A model generated the notes under the pieces. It was not told where the DNA came from. It ran no database searches and was given only the letters and a program-made list of their open reading frames with translations. From NCBI GenBank assembly GCA_038217425.1, contig JBBQPM010000021.1:1-54212 (forward strand): a stretch of 54,212 nt of DNA, in the 5' to 3' direction. Below, piece by piece: positions 47,854 to 54,212 of the stretch (position 1 is its first letter; every line of letters starts with the position of its first letter). The position numbers and the translations under genes were made by a program. This stretch comes from JAIEPT01 sp038217425. GTDB lineage: Bacteria; Planctomycetota; Planctomycetia; Gemmatales; Gemmataceae.

Positions 47854-48684
47854 TTACCAAATCCCTAAACGTCGGTCCTCCTTCGCCTGCAGGTGCTTAA
47901 TGAACGCATTTCGGAGTTCTGCTTTGGTTACCTTGGGACGCAAGAAGTAGAAACGCACATTTCTCACGATGTCCTTGTAACCATCAGTCCCTTGGTCTCG
48001 TTCTCGGAAGAGCAATCGTGAGTATGCGAGTTGAGCCACGAGATCATGTGAGGCGAGCTCCCCGAGGTCGGATGATCCCGTGCTAACGCGGTCGTAGTCT
48101 TCCACCATGGCGGCAATCTCCTTCGGAGGAACGGCCAGGTCGGAAGTCAAATCCTCGGCAAAGTAGAATTCCGAGACGCCGAACGAAAACATCTCGCCGT
48201 AGCGACCGGGCAACCGCCGGCTCGGGTCGCCGTAGTCACTCAGCATCTTTGGCGTATTCTCGGTGACGTAATACACGTTCAGCGTCTTGAACGTGTTTAG
48301 CCACGGCGTCCTTCCGTGCGCGTGGTCGATCATTTCTTCGGCGGAGGGGCGACAGGAGGCGAGGGGAGAAGCCGGGTCGCAGGTTTGGAAGAAGTCGCTT
48401 TTGAATTCTGCAAAAGGTGGACCGAGCATCGGATCGGGAAGCAGTAACTGCTTTTTGCCGAGAAGGCCGGCCCTTACGAGCAGATGAAGATCGGTCCGAA
48501 CAAACTTGGCGATGTCGCGCGGGCCACGGTCAGGGCCGTAAGCGGGCTCAACATGGCGGCTAATCTGTCCAGAGTTCGCAACGGAGCACCCGTAAAGCAG
48601 AATGGAGATGAGATCCCGGTAGACGGGATGTCCCGCAATTGCTTCGAGCGTTGATTTGCCAGTGAGAAAAACAAAAGAGGCCAC
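47854..48684 (-). CDS. Hypothetical protein of the mobile element
   Basis: 276 residues from a GTG at 48684. Mixed alpha/beta (LISILLYGCSVANSGQISRH, LHLLVRAGLLGKKQLLLPDP, later VRNVRFYFLRPKVTKAELRN). No motif recognised. The start codon is buried in a perfect 16-base inverted repeat, which could block translation. Upstream and downstream are gene-poor. Confidence 0.6.
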   Translation of the reverse strand: MASFVFLTGKSTLEAIAGHPVYRDLISILLYGCSVANSGQISRHVEPAYGPDRGPRDIAKFVRTDLHLLVRAGLLGKKQLLLPDPMLGPPFAEFKSDFFQTCDPASPLASCRPSAEEMIDHAHGRTPWLNTFKTLNVYYVTENTPKMLSDYGDPSRRLPGRYGEMFSFGVSEFYFAEDLTSDLAVPPKEIAAMVEDYDRVSTGSSDLGELASHDLVAQLAYSRLLFRERDQGTDGYKDIVRNVRFYFLRPKVTKAELRNAFIKHLQAKEDRRLGIW

Positions 48685-48728
48685 GATGATCCCCCATTTG
48701 GTGCGACCGGGGTCATCGTGGCCTCTTT
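48674..48728 (-). promoter_or_regulatory. Hairpin hiding the start codon of the 47854-48684 gene
   Basis: AAAGAGGCCACGATGA at 48674-48689 is the exact reverse complement of 48713-48728, with a further 4-base GC pairing inside (48691-48694 with 48709-48712). The GTG start and its GGGGGA ribosome site lie within it. An RNA switch or an operator are both possible. Confidence 0.55.
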
Positions 48729-49036
48729 AGAATCTGGCACGCGGCGGTACCATGCAGAGCAGCGTAGCTGAACTGCAACATGTCGAAGGCTGGGGTGCCT
48801 AGAGTGATACACGCGTAAGCTGTATCGCGGCCGCGAAGCGTAGCTCGCCACCACTCCTCCCAGCCACGGCATGCGATCTTGTTTTGAGCCGTGGGGATGA
48901 CTGGCCGGATCGGCGCTAACCATCAGCATCAATCGTAACGGGAGATCGGCGAAAGGCAAGTGGAATTTTTTGAAAAAGAGAAAATATCTTGTTGCGGTCG
49001 CACGGCCTTCATCGGACGAGCCTCCCGCTCATGGCG
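48729..49036. other. Gene-free stretch
   Basis: About 308 bases with no plausible CDS on either strand and no clear repeats. Probably contains the promoter for the gene at 47854-48684. Confidence 0.4.
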
Positions 49037-49066
49037 AAAAAAAACCCGGAGGCAGAAGCCTCCGGG
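49037..49066 (-). terminator. Intrinsic terminator after the 49080-49400 gene
   Basis: On the minus strand CCCGGAGGC-TTCT-GCCTCCGGG is a perfect 9-base stem followed by eight Ts, 13 bases after the stop codon. Confidence 0.88.
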
Positions 49067-49079
49067 GAAAGTGACTCAA

Positions 49080-49400
49080 TTACTTGACCATCCAATGGAA
49101 AAGAGACCGAAGAATTTCGGTTTTTCTCTTTTCCTTGCGAATCCATTTCTCCGCCTTGTAAGCCACCCAACGCGCATGACTAAGGTCCTCCTCCGGAAGC
49201 ACTCGGGTCAAACCCACTCCGTGGTGACCCACATAAGCATGGCTTATGATCGTGGAGTAGCGGAACCCCCGGCCAGAAGGGTTAGCCCAGATCTCTGCAA
49301 CGACGTTCTTTCGTCGAATGGTGTGGGCAGGTGGCAAACGCTTATCGTGGTCAATACGTCTCAGGTCAACTTTCTTCTCTTGGTTTTCCATGTTCCTCAT
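49080..49400 (-). CDS. Small hypothetical protein
   Basis: 106 residues; an in-frame ATG three codons later is an alternative start. Basic (KKVDLRRIDHDKRLPPAHTI, later RWVAYKAEKWIRKEKRKTEI). A clean terminator follows it, which supports it as a real single-gene unit. Family not recognised. Confidence 0.6.
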   Translation of the reverse strand: MRNMENQEKKVDLRRIDHDKRLPPAHTIRRKNVVAEIWANPSGRGFRYSTIISHAYVGHHGVGLTRVLPEEDLSHARWVAYKAEKWIRKEKRKTEILRSLFHWMVK

Positions 49401-49475
49401 GGTTTACTCTGGGGGTTGCTAAACACCCCCACACCCCCCCAGTGGGGAGTGGGGGCGGCCCGGATGGGCCGTTTA

Positions 49476-49507
49476 CGGGTGGGGCCCCGAAGCCCCACCC
49501 GTTTTTT
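49476..49507 (+). terminator. Intrinsic terminator on the plus strand without an obvious gene
   Basis: CGGGTGGGGC-CCCGAA-GCCCCACCCG, a perfect 10-base stem followed by six Ts. No plus-strand gene is visible upstream in the element until the integrase at 39363-40421. It may end an unrecognised RNA. Confidence 0.75.
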
Positions 49508-50203
49508 CTGGAAAACCAATTTCTGATTGATTGTGAGTCGGCTCAGAGATGCCAACTCAGCCCTATGATGTTTTTGCGGAAAGTCCGGGGCTGACGGAAA
49601 ACCTGAAATCAAAGGGGCAACGCCTCCTGTGATCACGAGAATTGTAACGGCGCATTTCCGAAAGGAAAGGGCTAACCTCGGAACCGCATCCGGCGATGCG
49701 CGCCTGTTAATCCGCTCTCGATTGTTTTTCGCGATCCGTTTTTTGTCCGTAACGATGGCCCGCCGCCGTCCGTGAAGATGGCCCGCGGTCGGCGTTTTTC
49801 GAGGCCCCTCTGCCAGACATTCGTTCTGTTACGCTTCCGTGCTCTTCCCTTGAAAATCATCACAATGGACTCACGCTCTCTTACCCGGAGTTGATTGCGC
49901 CGACAGGGACTTTCAAGCAGGGAATTCAGGAACGGGCGCGATCCCAGCCTTTATGCGGTTGTCACAGTGGCCGAAAAATGTCGGCGAAAAATCCGAGAAA
50001 AATCTAACGGAAAAAATTCAGATGCATGGACTCTCTGCGACTCTGCCGAATCGCTTGCATCCGAAGCCATTTTCTCCTTCCTTGGCCTGGCAGGGCCTGC
50101 AACGTGGACGTGCGCAGTCGGACTGTCCTGACCTTGCATGCGCCGTTCGTTTGGTCGCGGTTGATTCGGCAGTTCGTTGCAACGGAAACAGCAATGGTTT
50201 CAC

Positions 50204-50239
50204 GGGGGGCGGAACCAGAGGCCCCAGGTTCCGCCCCCC
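50204..50239. repeat. Perfect GC-rich hairpin
   Basis: GGGGGGCGGAACC pairs exactly with GGTTCCGCCCCCC around a 10-base loop. No T-tract on either strand, so not a simple terminator. Confidence 0.55.
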
Positions 50240-50494
50240 GAAGAGCCCCCCACCTCCTTCCCTCTTTTCTGTTGCTCTGTTCCGGAAGACGGCAGCGAAG
50301 TCGCTTCGCGTAGATCGCAATGGTTCCCTGCGTTTTTCCGCAGCCAGCTGAGAGTTGCAGATGGACCCCACGGTTCTTTCGAGCCAGGGCGACCGTAGTC
50401 GGTCAAGATCCAGACATTTTCCTGTGGCCGAAGATCTTCGATTACCACCGTGTTAATTTTGACACCGTTGAAAGCTCATTTCACGTTACTCCCA

Positions 50495-50535
50495 CGGGTA
50501 GACCCATTTACCCGGCTCTCGGTGATCACCGAGAG
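50495..50535. promoter_or_regulatory. Candidate operator palindromes before the DUF932 gene
   Basis: CGGGTA-N8-TACCCG (50495-50514) is followed directly by the perfect 20-base palindrome CTCTCGGTGATCACCGAGAG (50516-50535). A TTGACA at 50459-50464 may be the -35 of the promoter, though no good -10 follows at 17 bases. Repressor binding is the simplest reading. Confidence 0.55.
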
Positions 50536-50590
50536 TCCGGTGGTGCATCTCTCGGTTATACATCCCATCACTTTTTTTGGAGGTTCGCTC

Positions 50591-51646
50591 ATGCAAGTCC
50601 TCAAACGGGGCCACGCAGAGCTTTTCCGCCGCGGCCCGGACGAGTGCTTTGACTCGCTCCCGGCGCTCGCACGCCACTGTCAAAAACAGAAAGAAGGATC
50701 GACCGATCGCTGGCATCCCCCGCACAGCTTGAATCCGAAAGCAGTAGGGGCCGACATCCTGGACATGGTCCTCGGCGACGACGGAGCGTACCACATGAAC
50801 GACTGGAGTTTCACCCAACTCTGCCAACTCGCCAAAGTCAGCAAGGACACCGTGAACCGCCTTTCGCCGGATACCGCCTGGCGGGTGTTTCATGAAACGA
50901 TGCCGGAGGGGAACAAGCCGCTGCAGATTCTGACCCAGGGCGAGAGCATCCGCTCTATCCACGGCGCCAGCTACACTCGGCTCTACAACTCCGAGCTTCT
51001 TGCCATGGTCCAGGAATTTGCGACGGACTTCGGGCCGCCGCCGAAAGCTGCGTTCGGCGGCAATAAGGCAAACGGTGGGGAAGGGGGAACCGGTCTCTAC
51101 GCTGGTGAGCAGGACATGTTCGCCTTCCTGATCGACCCCACCGGCTGGGCCGAAATCGGCGACCAGGCCTTCGCTCCAGGATTCTTCATCTGGAACAGCG
51201 AGGTCGGCAAACGCTCCCTTGGCATTGAGACGTTCTGGTTTCAGGCCGTGTGCCGGAACCATATCGTTTGGGACGCCACGGAAGTGATCGAGTTCTCCCG
51301 CAAGCACACCGCAAGCGTCCACGACTCGCTCGCCGAAATGCGGCAGATCGTGGAGAAGCTGGTTGCGAAACGGGACGAACGACGCGACGGCTTCCTGCGA
51401 GTCATTCGCAAGGCCATGGAGACCAAGCTCGGCGCCGACGCCGACGAGGTCATGAAGGTGCTCACTCAGAAGGGTGTCACTCGCGCCCTCGCAAAGAAGG
51501 CCCTTGAAATCGCCCAGGAGCAAGGTCGCTTCACGATCTTTGCTTTGGTCGATGCCCTGACCCGCCTTGCCGGAGAATCCGAATTCGCCGGCGAACGAAC
51601 CGACTCCGATCGTCAGGCCGCGAAGTTGCTGGAACTCGCGGCGTAA
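50591..51646 (+). CDS. DUF932-family protein
   Basis: 351 residues from the ATG at 50591 with GGAGG seven bases upstream. It follows the DUF932 (phage/plasmid-related) pattern: YHMNDWSFTQLCQLAKVSKD near the N-terminus, IRSIHGASYTRLYNSELLAM, then GIETFWFQAVCRNHIVWDAT. These proteins are common on plasmids, phages and integrative elements and remain uncharacterised. It heads a plus-strand unit with the small protein at 51686. Expression is probably controlled from the palindromes upstream. Confidence 0.85.
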   Translation: MQVLKRGHAELFRRGPDECFDSLPALARHCQKQKEGSTDRWHPPHSLNPKAVGADILDMVLGDDGAYHMNDWSFTQLCQLAKVSKDTVNRLSPDTAWRVFHETMPEGNKPLQILTQGESIRSIHGASYTRLYNSELLAMVQEFATDFGPPPKAAFGGNKANGGEGGTGLYAGEQDMFAFLIDPTGWAEIGDQAFAPGFFIWNSEVGKRSLGIETFWFQAVCRNHIVWDATEVIEFSRKHTASVHDSLAEMRQIVEKLVAKRDERRDGFLRVIRKAMETKLGADADEVMKVLTQKGVTRALAKKALEIAQEQGRFTIFALVDALTRLAGESEFAGERTDSDRQAAKLLELAA

Positions 51647-51685
51647 CTCGCTTCTTGTTCTCGAATCCGAAAGGACCATTCAGTC

Positions 51686-51958
51686 ATGGCAACCGCCACT
51701 CAACCGCGCAAATCCGATGCGAAGCCGAAACCCGTTCACGAGATCCGTCTCGGCAAAATCAAGGCCGCGATATGGGGGAACGAAACGGAAAATGGCTTAC
51801 GCCACAATGTTACAATTACTCGCCTCTATAAGGATGGCGACGATTGGAAGACTTCGACGAGCTTTGGCCGCGACGAATTGCCCCTCGTCGGCAAGGTCGC
51901 AGACCTAGCCCACACCTGGATCTTTCAGCATGGGCAGGAGAACGGCGAAGGAAGCTGA
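51686..51958 (+). CDS. Small conserved protein, paralogue of the one at 40964
   Basis: 90 residues; AAGGA upstream of the ATG. HEIRLGKIKAAIWGNETENG, then VTITRLYKDGDDWKTSTSFG, RDELPLVGKVADLAHTWIFQ align over about 70 residues with the protein at 40964-41248. Four-strand-plus-helix pattern; single-strand DNA binding is a guess. It follows the DUF932 gene by 39 bases. Confidence 0.72.
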   Translation: MATATQPRKSDAKPKPVHEIRLGKIKAAIWGNETENGLRHNVTITRLYKDGDDWKTSTSFGRDELPLVGKVADLAHTWIFQHGQENGEGS

Positions 51959-52136
51959 CCAATAAGCGGAACGAAGAGGTTGAGGCCCGACGCACCACCG
52001 GGCCTCCTCGCTGAAGAGGGGGCAGGGCACGCGTATGGCATCGACCGGCTCCCAGGATATAATAGTTCCTAGCCCCGGCGGCCGATCGTATAGTCGGCTG
52101 CGTAACCCATTAAACAGTCAGCAGATAGAACACGGC

Positions 52137-53150
52137 ATGGCATCATCGGATCAATTGCTGAAGCTCTTTCAAGCCGTTGGTGATCACAACGAAGGCACTT
52201 TCGTGAAGATCGCCGAGGCAATCATTGCCGAAGAGACGGCAGCGAACCATCACGCTCTCGCAAATGACCTCCGCAAGGCGCTGACCCGATTGGTCGGAAA
52301 GCCGGCCTCTCGTCTTAACGGTTTCGCATCACTCCCAAAAGACAGGCGAAATGGTGAAGACCTCGTCTACATTCAACCCAGCACAATCGACCGATCCAGA
52401 GTGTTTCTGCACCCGGACACTGAAAGGCATATCGATCGAATTCTTCAAGAGCACCGAAAAAAGAAGCTTTTGTTAGAAAATGGATATCGGCCAAAGACCA
52501 GGCTCTTGTTCTGGGGGCCGCCAGGCTGCGGGAAAACGCTTACCGCACATTTGTTGGCCCTGGAACTCAACATTCCCATTGGTCTTCTTCGGCTCAGCTC
52601 TGTCATATCGAGCTACTTAGGCGACACGTCAGCACATATGCAACGAGTCTTCGATTTGGCAGCTTCAAGGCCGATGATCTTATTACTAGATGAAGTTGAT
52701 GCGCTTGGAAAAGACCGAGATGATCGGAATGACGTCGGAGAGCTGAAGAGGGTTGTAAATAGTCTACTCCAGTGCATGGATCAGTTCAGATCCAGCGACA
52801 GTATCGTTATAGCCGCCACGAATCACCAATACTTGTTGGATCCCGCATTGTGGCGACGATTCGACGACTTGATCTCTTTTCCGCTTCCCTCTTCTGACGA
52901 ACGTAGACGTTTCATCGAGTTTCTCCTCAACGGTGTCGCTTTTCGTGGCAACGTTGCTCAGGTTGCGAAGAAACTTGAGCATCTTTCCTTCGCCGACATC
53001 GAGTGGATAGTGATCGAGGCAGTGAAAGGAATGATACTTGATGATCGCTCAGAGTTGAATGCGAAAGAGCTTTTGGATCAGATCCAGCAGTTTCACTTGA
53101 ACCTAAAAAAGGCCAAAACTAAATCCCTCGGATCAAACGATGAATCCTGA
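52137..53150 (+). CDS. AAA+ ATPase, IetA-like
   Basis: 337 residues from the ATG at 52137; the open frame begins at 52035 but the first codons look non-coding. Helical N-terminus, then the AAA+ module: Walker A LLFWGPPGCGKTLTAH (~125-140), pore-like LSSVISSYLGDT, Walker B ILLLDEVDALGKDR (~182-195), sensor 1 IAATNHQ (~227) and arginine finger DPALWRRFD. It overlaps the following subtilisin gene by 11 bases. AAA+ ATPase plus subtilisin is the IetAS arrangement, known as a plasmid-stabilizing toxin-antitoxin pair and reported as anti-phage. The DNA is clearly less GC-rich than its surroundings. Confidence 0.85.
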   Translation: MASSDQLLKLFQAVGDHNEGTFVKIAEAIIAEETAANHHALANDLRKALTRLVGKPASRLNGFASLPKDRRNGEDLVYIQPSTIDRSRVFLHPDTERHIDRILQEHRKKKLLLENGYRPKTRLLFWGPPGCGKTLTAHLLALELNIPIGLLRLSSVISSYLGDTSAHMQRVFDLAASRPMILLLDEVDALGKDRDDRNDVGELKRVVNSLLQCMDQFRSSDSIVIAATNHQYLLDPALWRRFDDLISFPLPSSDERRRFIEFLLNGVAFRGNVAQVAKKLEHLSFADIEWIVIEAVKGMILDDRSELNAKELLDQIQQFHLNLKKAKTKSLGSNDES

Positions 53151-54083
53151 TTTTCCCGTGCTCGTTCTGCCCAAGCCGATCAGGGAGCAGCGGCGAGCGG
53201 AGAGGCCTCGCTTTGTTCCACTTCCGCCAGAACTCGTCCAACGGCGTTCTGAAGTGGCCCGGGTCCTTGGTGTCAAGATTTCAAGCCTTTCGGCTCGCCT
53301 TAAAAAGATGAGCGAAGAAGAACGAAAGGCCGTTTTCTATAAATTGGAACACGATCAAAAGGTGTCTCTCGCCGGCACCGGCCTCAAAGAAGTCGTTCAG
53401 CCGACGCCAAACATCACTATTGCCGTTCCGAGAGGCGACGATCTCGATTCGCTTAAACAGAAACTTGACGCCTTTGGTTCTGATCCTTTGAAAAGAGGCC
53501 AACCTCCGAATGCCACTCTTGGCCACCTTACTGACATCCGAGAAGCCGAGCCAACCGACCGACTCAGCGAAGATTTATTCTCTCAGTACAAGCAATTGAT
53601 CAAGAAGCACTATGTAATCTGCGAAGTTGAGTTGATTTCTCTAAAGCAAGGAAAAAATCAACAGCGGGGTGAAATACAAGAGATTCTCAGGGAACTGGAA
53701 TCTGCCTTTGCCTCTGGAGTGCATGGCAATCTGTTTGAGCACGAAGAGATCAAAGGGACGTGCCGAGTTGTCATTCGATGTACTGGTGCGATGTTCGAAA
53801 ACTCGTCGAAGAAAAGAAGTGGCAAACCAAAATCAGTTGGTTTGAAGAGAAACCCAAGTTCGCTACCTTTCAAACCGTCTGGCGAAACTTCAATGTCAGC
53901 AATTTGGCACCTCTCAAGGGGCCAGACGCAGATTCTCCACTCGTGTGCATTGTCGACTCGGGCGTGACACTGGGAAATCCGTTTCTCACTCCCATTTCGC
54001 GATCTGATTTGATTCGCTCCTTTTTACGCAGTGACCCCTCGAATCCTGGGGATGAGTATGGCCACGCAGCTCTTTCAACATGA
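53140..54083 (+). pseudogene. Broken subtilisin-like protease gene, IetS-like
   Basis: The ATG at 53140 lies inside the ATPase gene's end. The N-terminal ~205 codons are good (PVLVLPKPIREQRRAERPRF, later YKQLIKKHYVICEVELISLK). Between about 53765 and 53800 the coding frame shifts by one base; downstream the sequence continues as KLVEEKKWQTKISWFEEKPK and reaches the S8 catalytic Asp in VCIVDSGVTLGNPFL. The catalytic His site should be GHGT but reads DEYGHAALST followed by a stop at 54081. No Asn or Ser boxes occur before the window end. The protease is therefore frameshifted and truncated. Confidence 0.72.
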
Positions 54084-54212
54084 GTTTTCTTGTTCTAAGT
54101 CCTTCAGCAGTCGGGCGGTTGAATAGTGTTTATGCTTCCTGTCATAAACTGGTTTTTCCTGTGGCGGCTTCTTTGGTCCGCGTTGGCTGCGGGTCAATGC
54201 CTTCATGTTAAC

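Larger units (their letters stand above)
49508..50590. other. Gene-poor 1.1 kb regulatory stretch
   Basis: Several short ORFs on both strands but none with a ribosome site or protein-like sequence. It holds a strong hairpin at 50204-50239 and palindromes at 50495-50535 before the DUF932 gene. It could contain a transfer or replication origin; no iterons or DnaA-type boxes stood out. Confidence 0.45.
39165..54212. mobile_element. Putative tRNA-Val-integrated mobilizable element (right end outside window)
   Basis: Left edge at the 3' end of tRNA-Val; the recombinase gene lies next to it. Inside are excisionase-type HTH, VirD4/TraG-like ATPase, Replic_Relax-like protein, DNA methyltransferase, DUF932 protein and an IetAS-like pair, all typical cargo or machinery of integrative elements, while the DNA left of the tRNA is ordinary chromosome. 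I found no second copy of the tRNA 3' end (GGTTCGAAACCCTCAACGCC) up to 54212, so attR is not in view. No relaxase or full type IV secretion set is visible. Confidence 0.7.

Noticed and set aside
54080..54211. 43-residue ORF at the window end
   Set aside because: Starts on the ATG overlapping the broken protease stop; no ribosome site and no recognizable sequence.

Overview
The window looks like a chromosomal segment of a GC-rich Gram-negative bacterium, most likely a planctomycete. Supporting signs are a very large serine/threonine-kinase-like protein, a second giant helical protein, YbjN and DUF2007 proteins, an outer-membrane porin, a secreted M1-type peptidase, and intergenic spaces packed with long palindromic repeats. 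This phylum assignment is inferred from gene families only; there is no rRNA in the window.

Layout. 1-3.3 kb (minus strand): an arsenic cluster, arsR - arsM - arsD, followed by a Porin_O_P-type porin cut by the window edge. Two nearly identical 17-base ArsR-operator candidates lie before arsR and before arsM. The arsD reading frame has lost its normal stop and appears joined to a foreign gene fragment. 3.4-9.3 kb (plus): a GH2-like fragment, an APC-type permease, an ATP-cone protein, a secreted CAP protein and alanine dehydrogenase. 9.7-14.4 kb: a 1542-residue helical protein with hydrophobic segments and five degenerate C-terminal repeats. 14.5-18.0 kb: a secreted thioredoxin, a flavin reductase, a membrane zinc-finger protein and glmS, which has a paired palindromic element on each side. 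18.1-23.1 kb (minus): histidine kinase - SGNH hydrolase - YbjN - HlyD adaptor - ABC ATPase. 23.4-27.2 kb (minus): a 1294-residue kinase-like protein that shares its N-terminal domain and a helical module with the 1542-residue protein. 27.5-39.1 kb: a KDG-kinase-like sugar kinase, a DUF2007 protein, a divergent pair including an M1 peptidase fused to an Omp85-like barrel, rlmN, HNH endonuclease, CBS protein, cysteine desulfurase and an A-type Fe-S carrier.

From 39.1 kb the content changes. A tRNA-Val(TAC) gene is followed by a tyrosine recombinase and then by a run of eleven co-directional minus-strand genes (47.3 to 40.5 kb). These include a Replic_Relax-like protein, a polytopic membrane protein, a VirD4/TraG-like ATPase, a DNA methyltransferase, two small unknown proteins that overlap, and an excisionase-type HTH protein, ending at a strong terminator. 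Further right are a gene-poor regulatory stretch, a DUF932 protein, a small protein paralogous to one in the minus-strand run, and an AAA+ ATPase/subtilisin pair resembling the IetAS toxin-antitoxin/anti-phage system. The subtilisin gene is frameshifted and broken off. I read 39.1-54.2 kb as an integrated mobilizable element carrying a decayed defence cargo; its right end lies outside the window.

The best candidates for something undescribed are the two giant proteins sharing an unnamed N-terminal domain, the M1 peptidase-barrel fusion with its 19-base divergent start arrangement, and the relaxase-less transfer-like operon.
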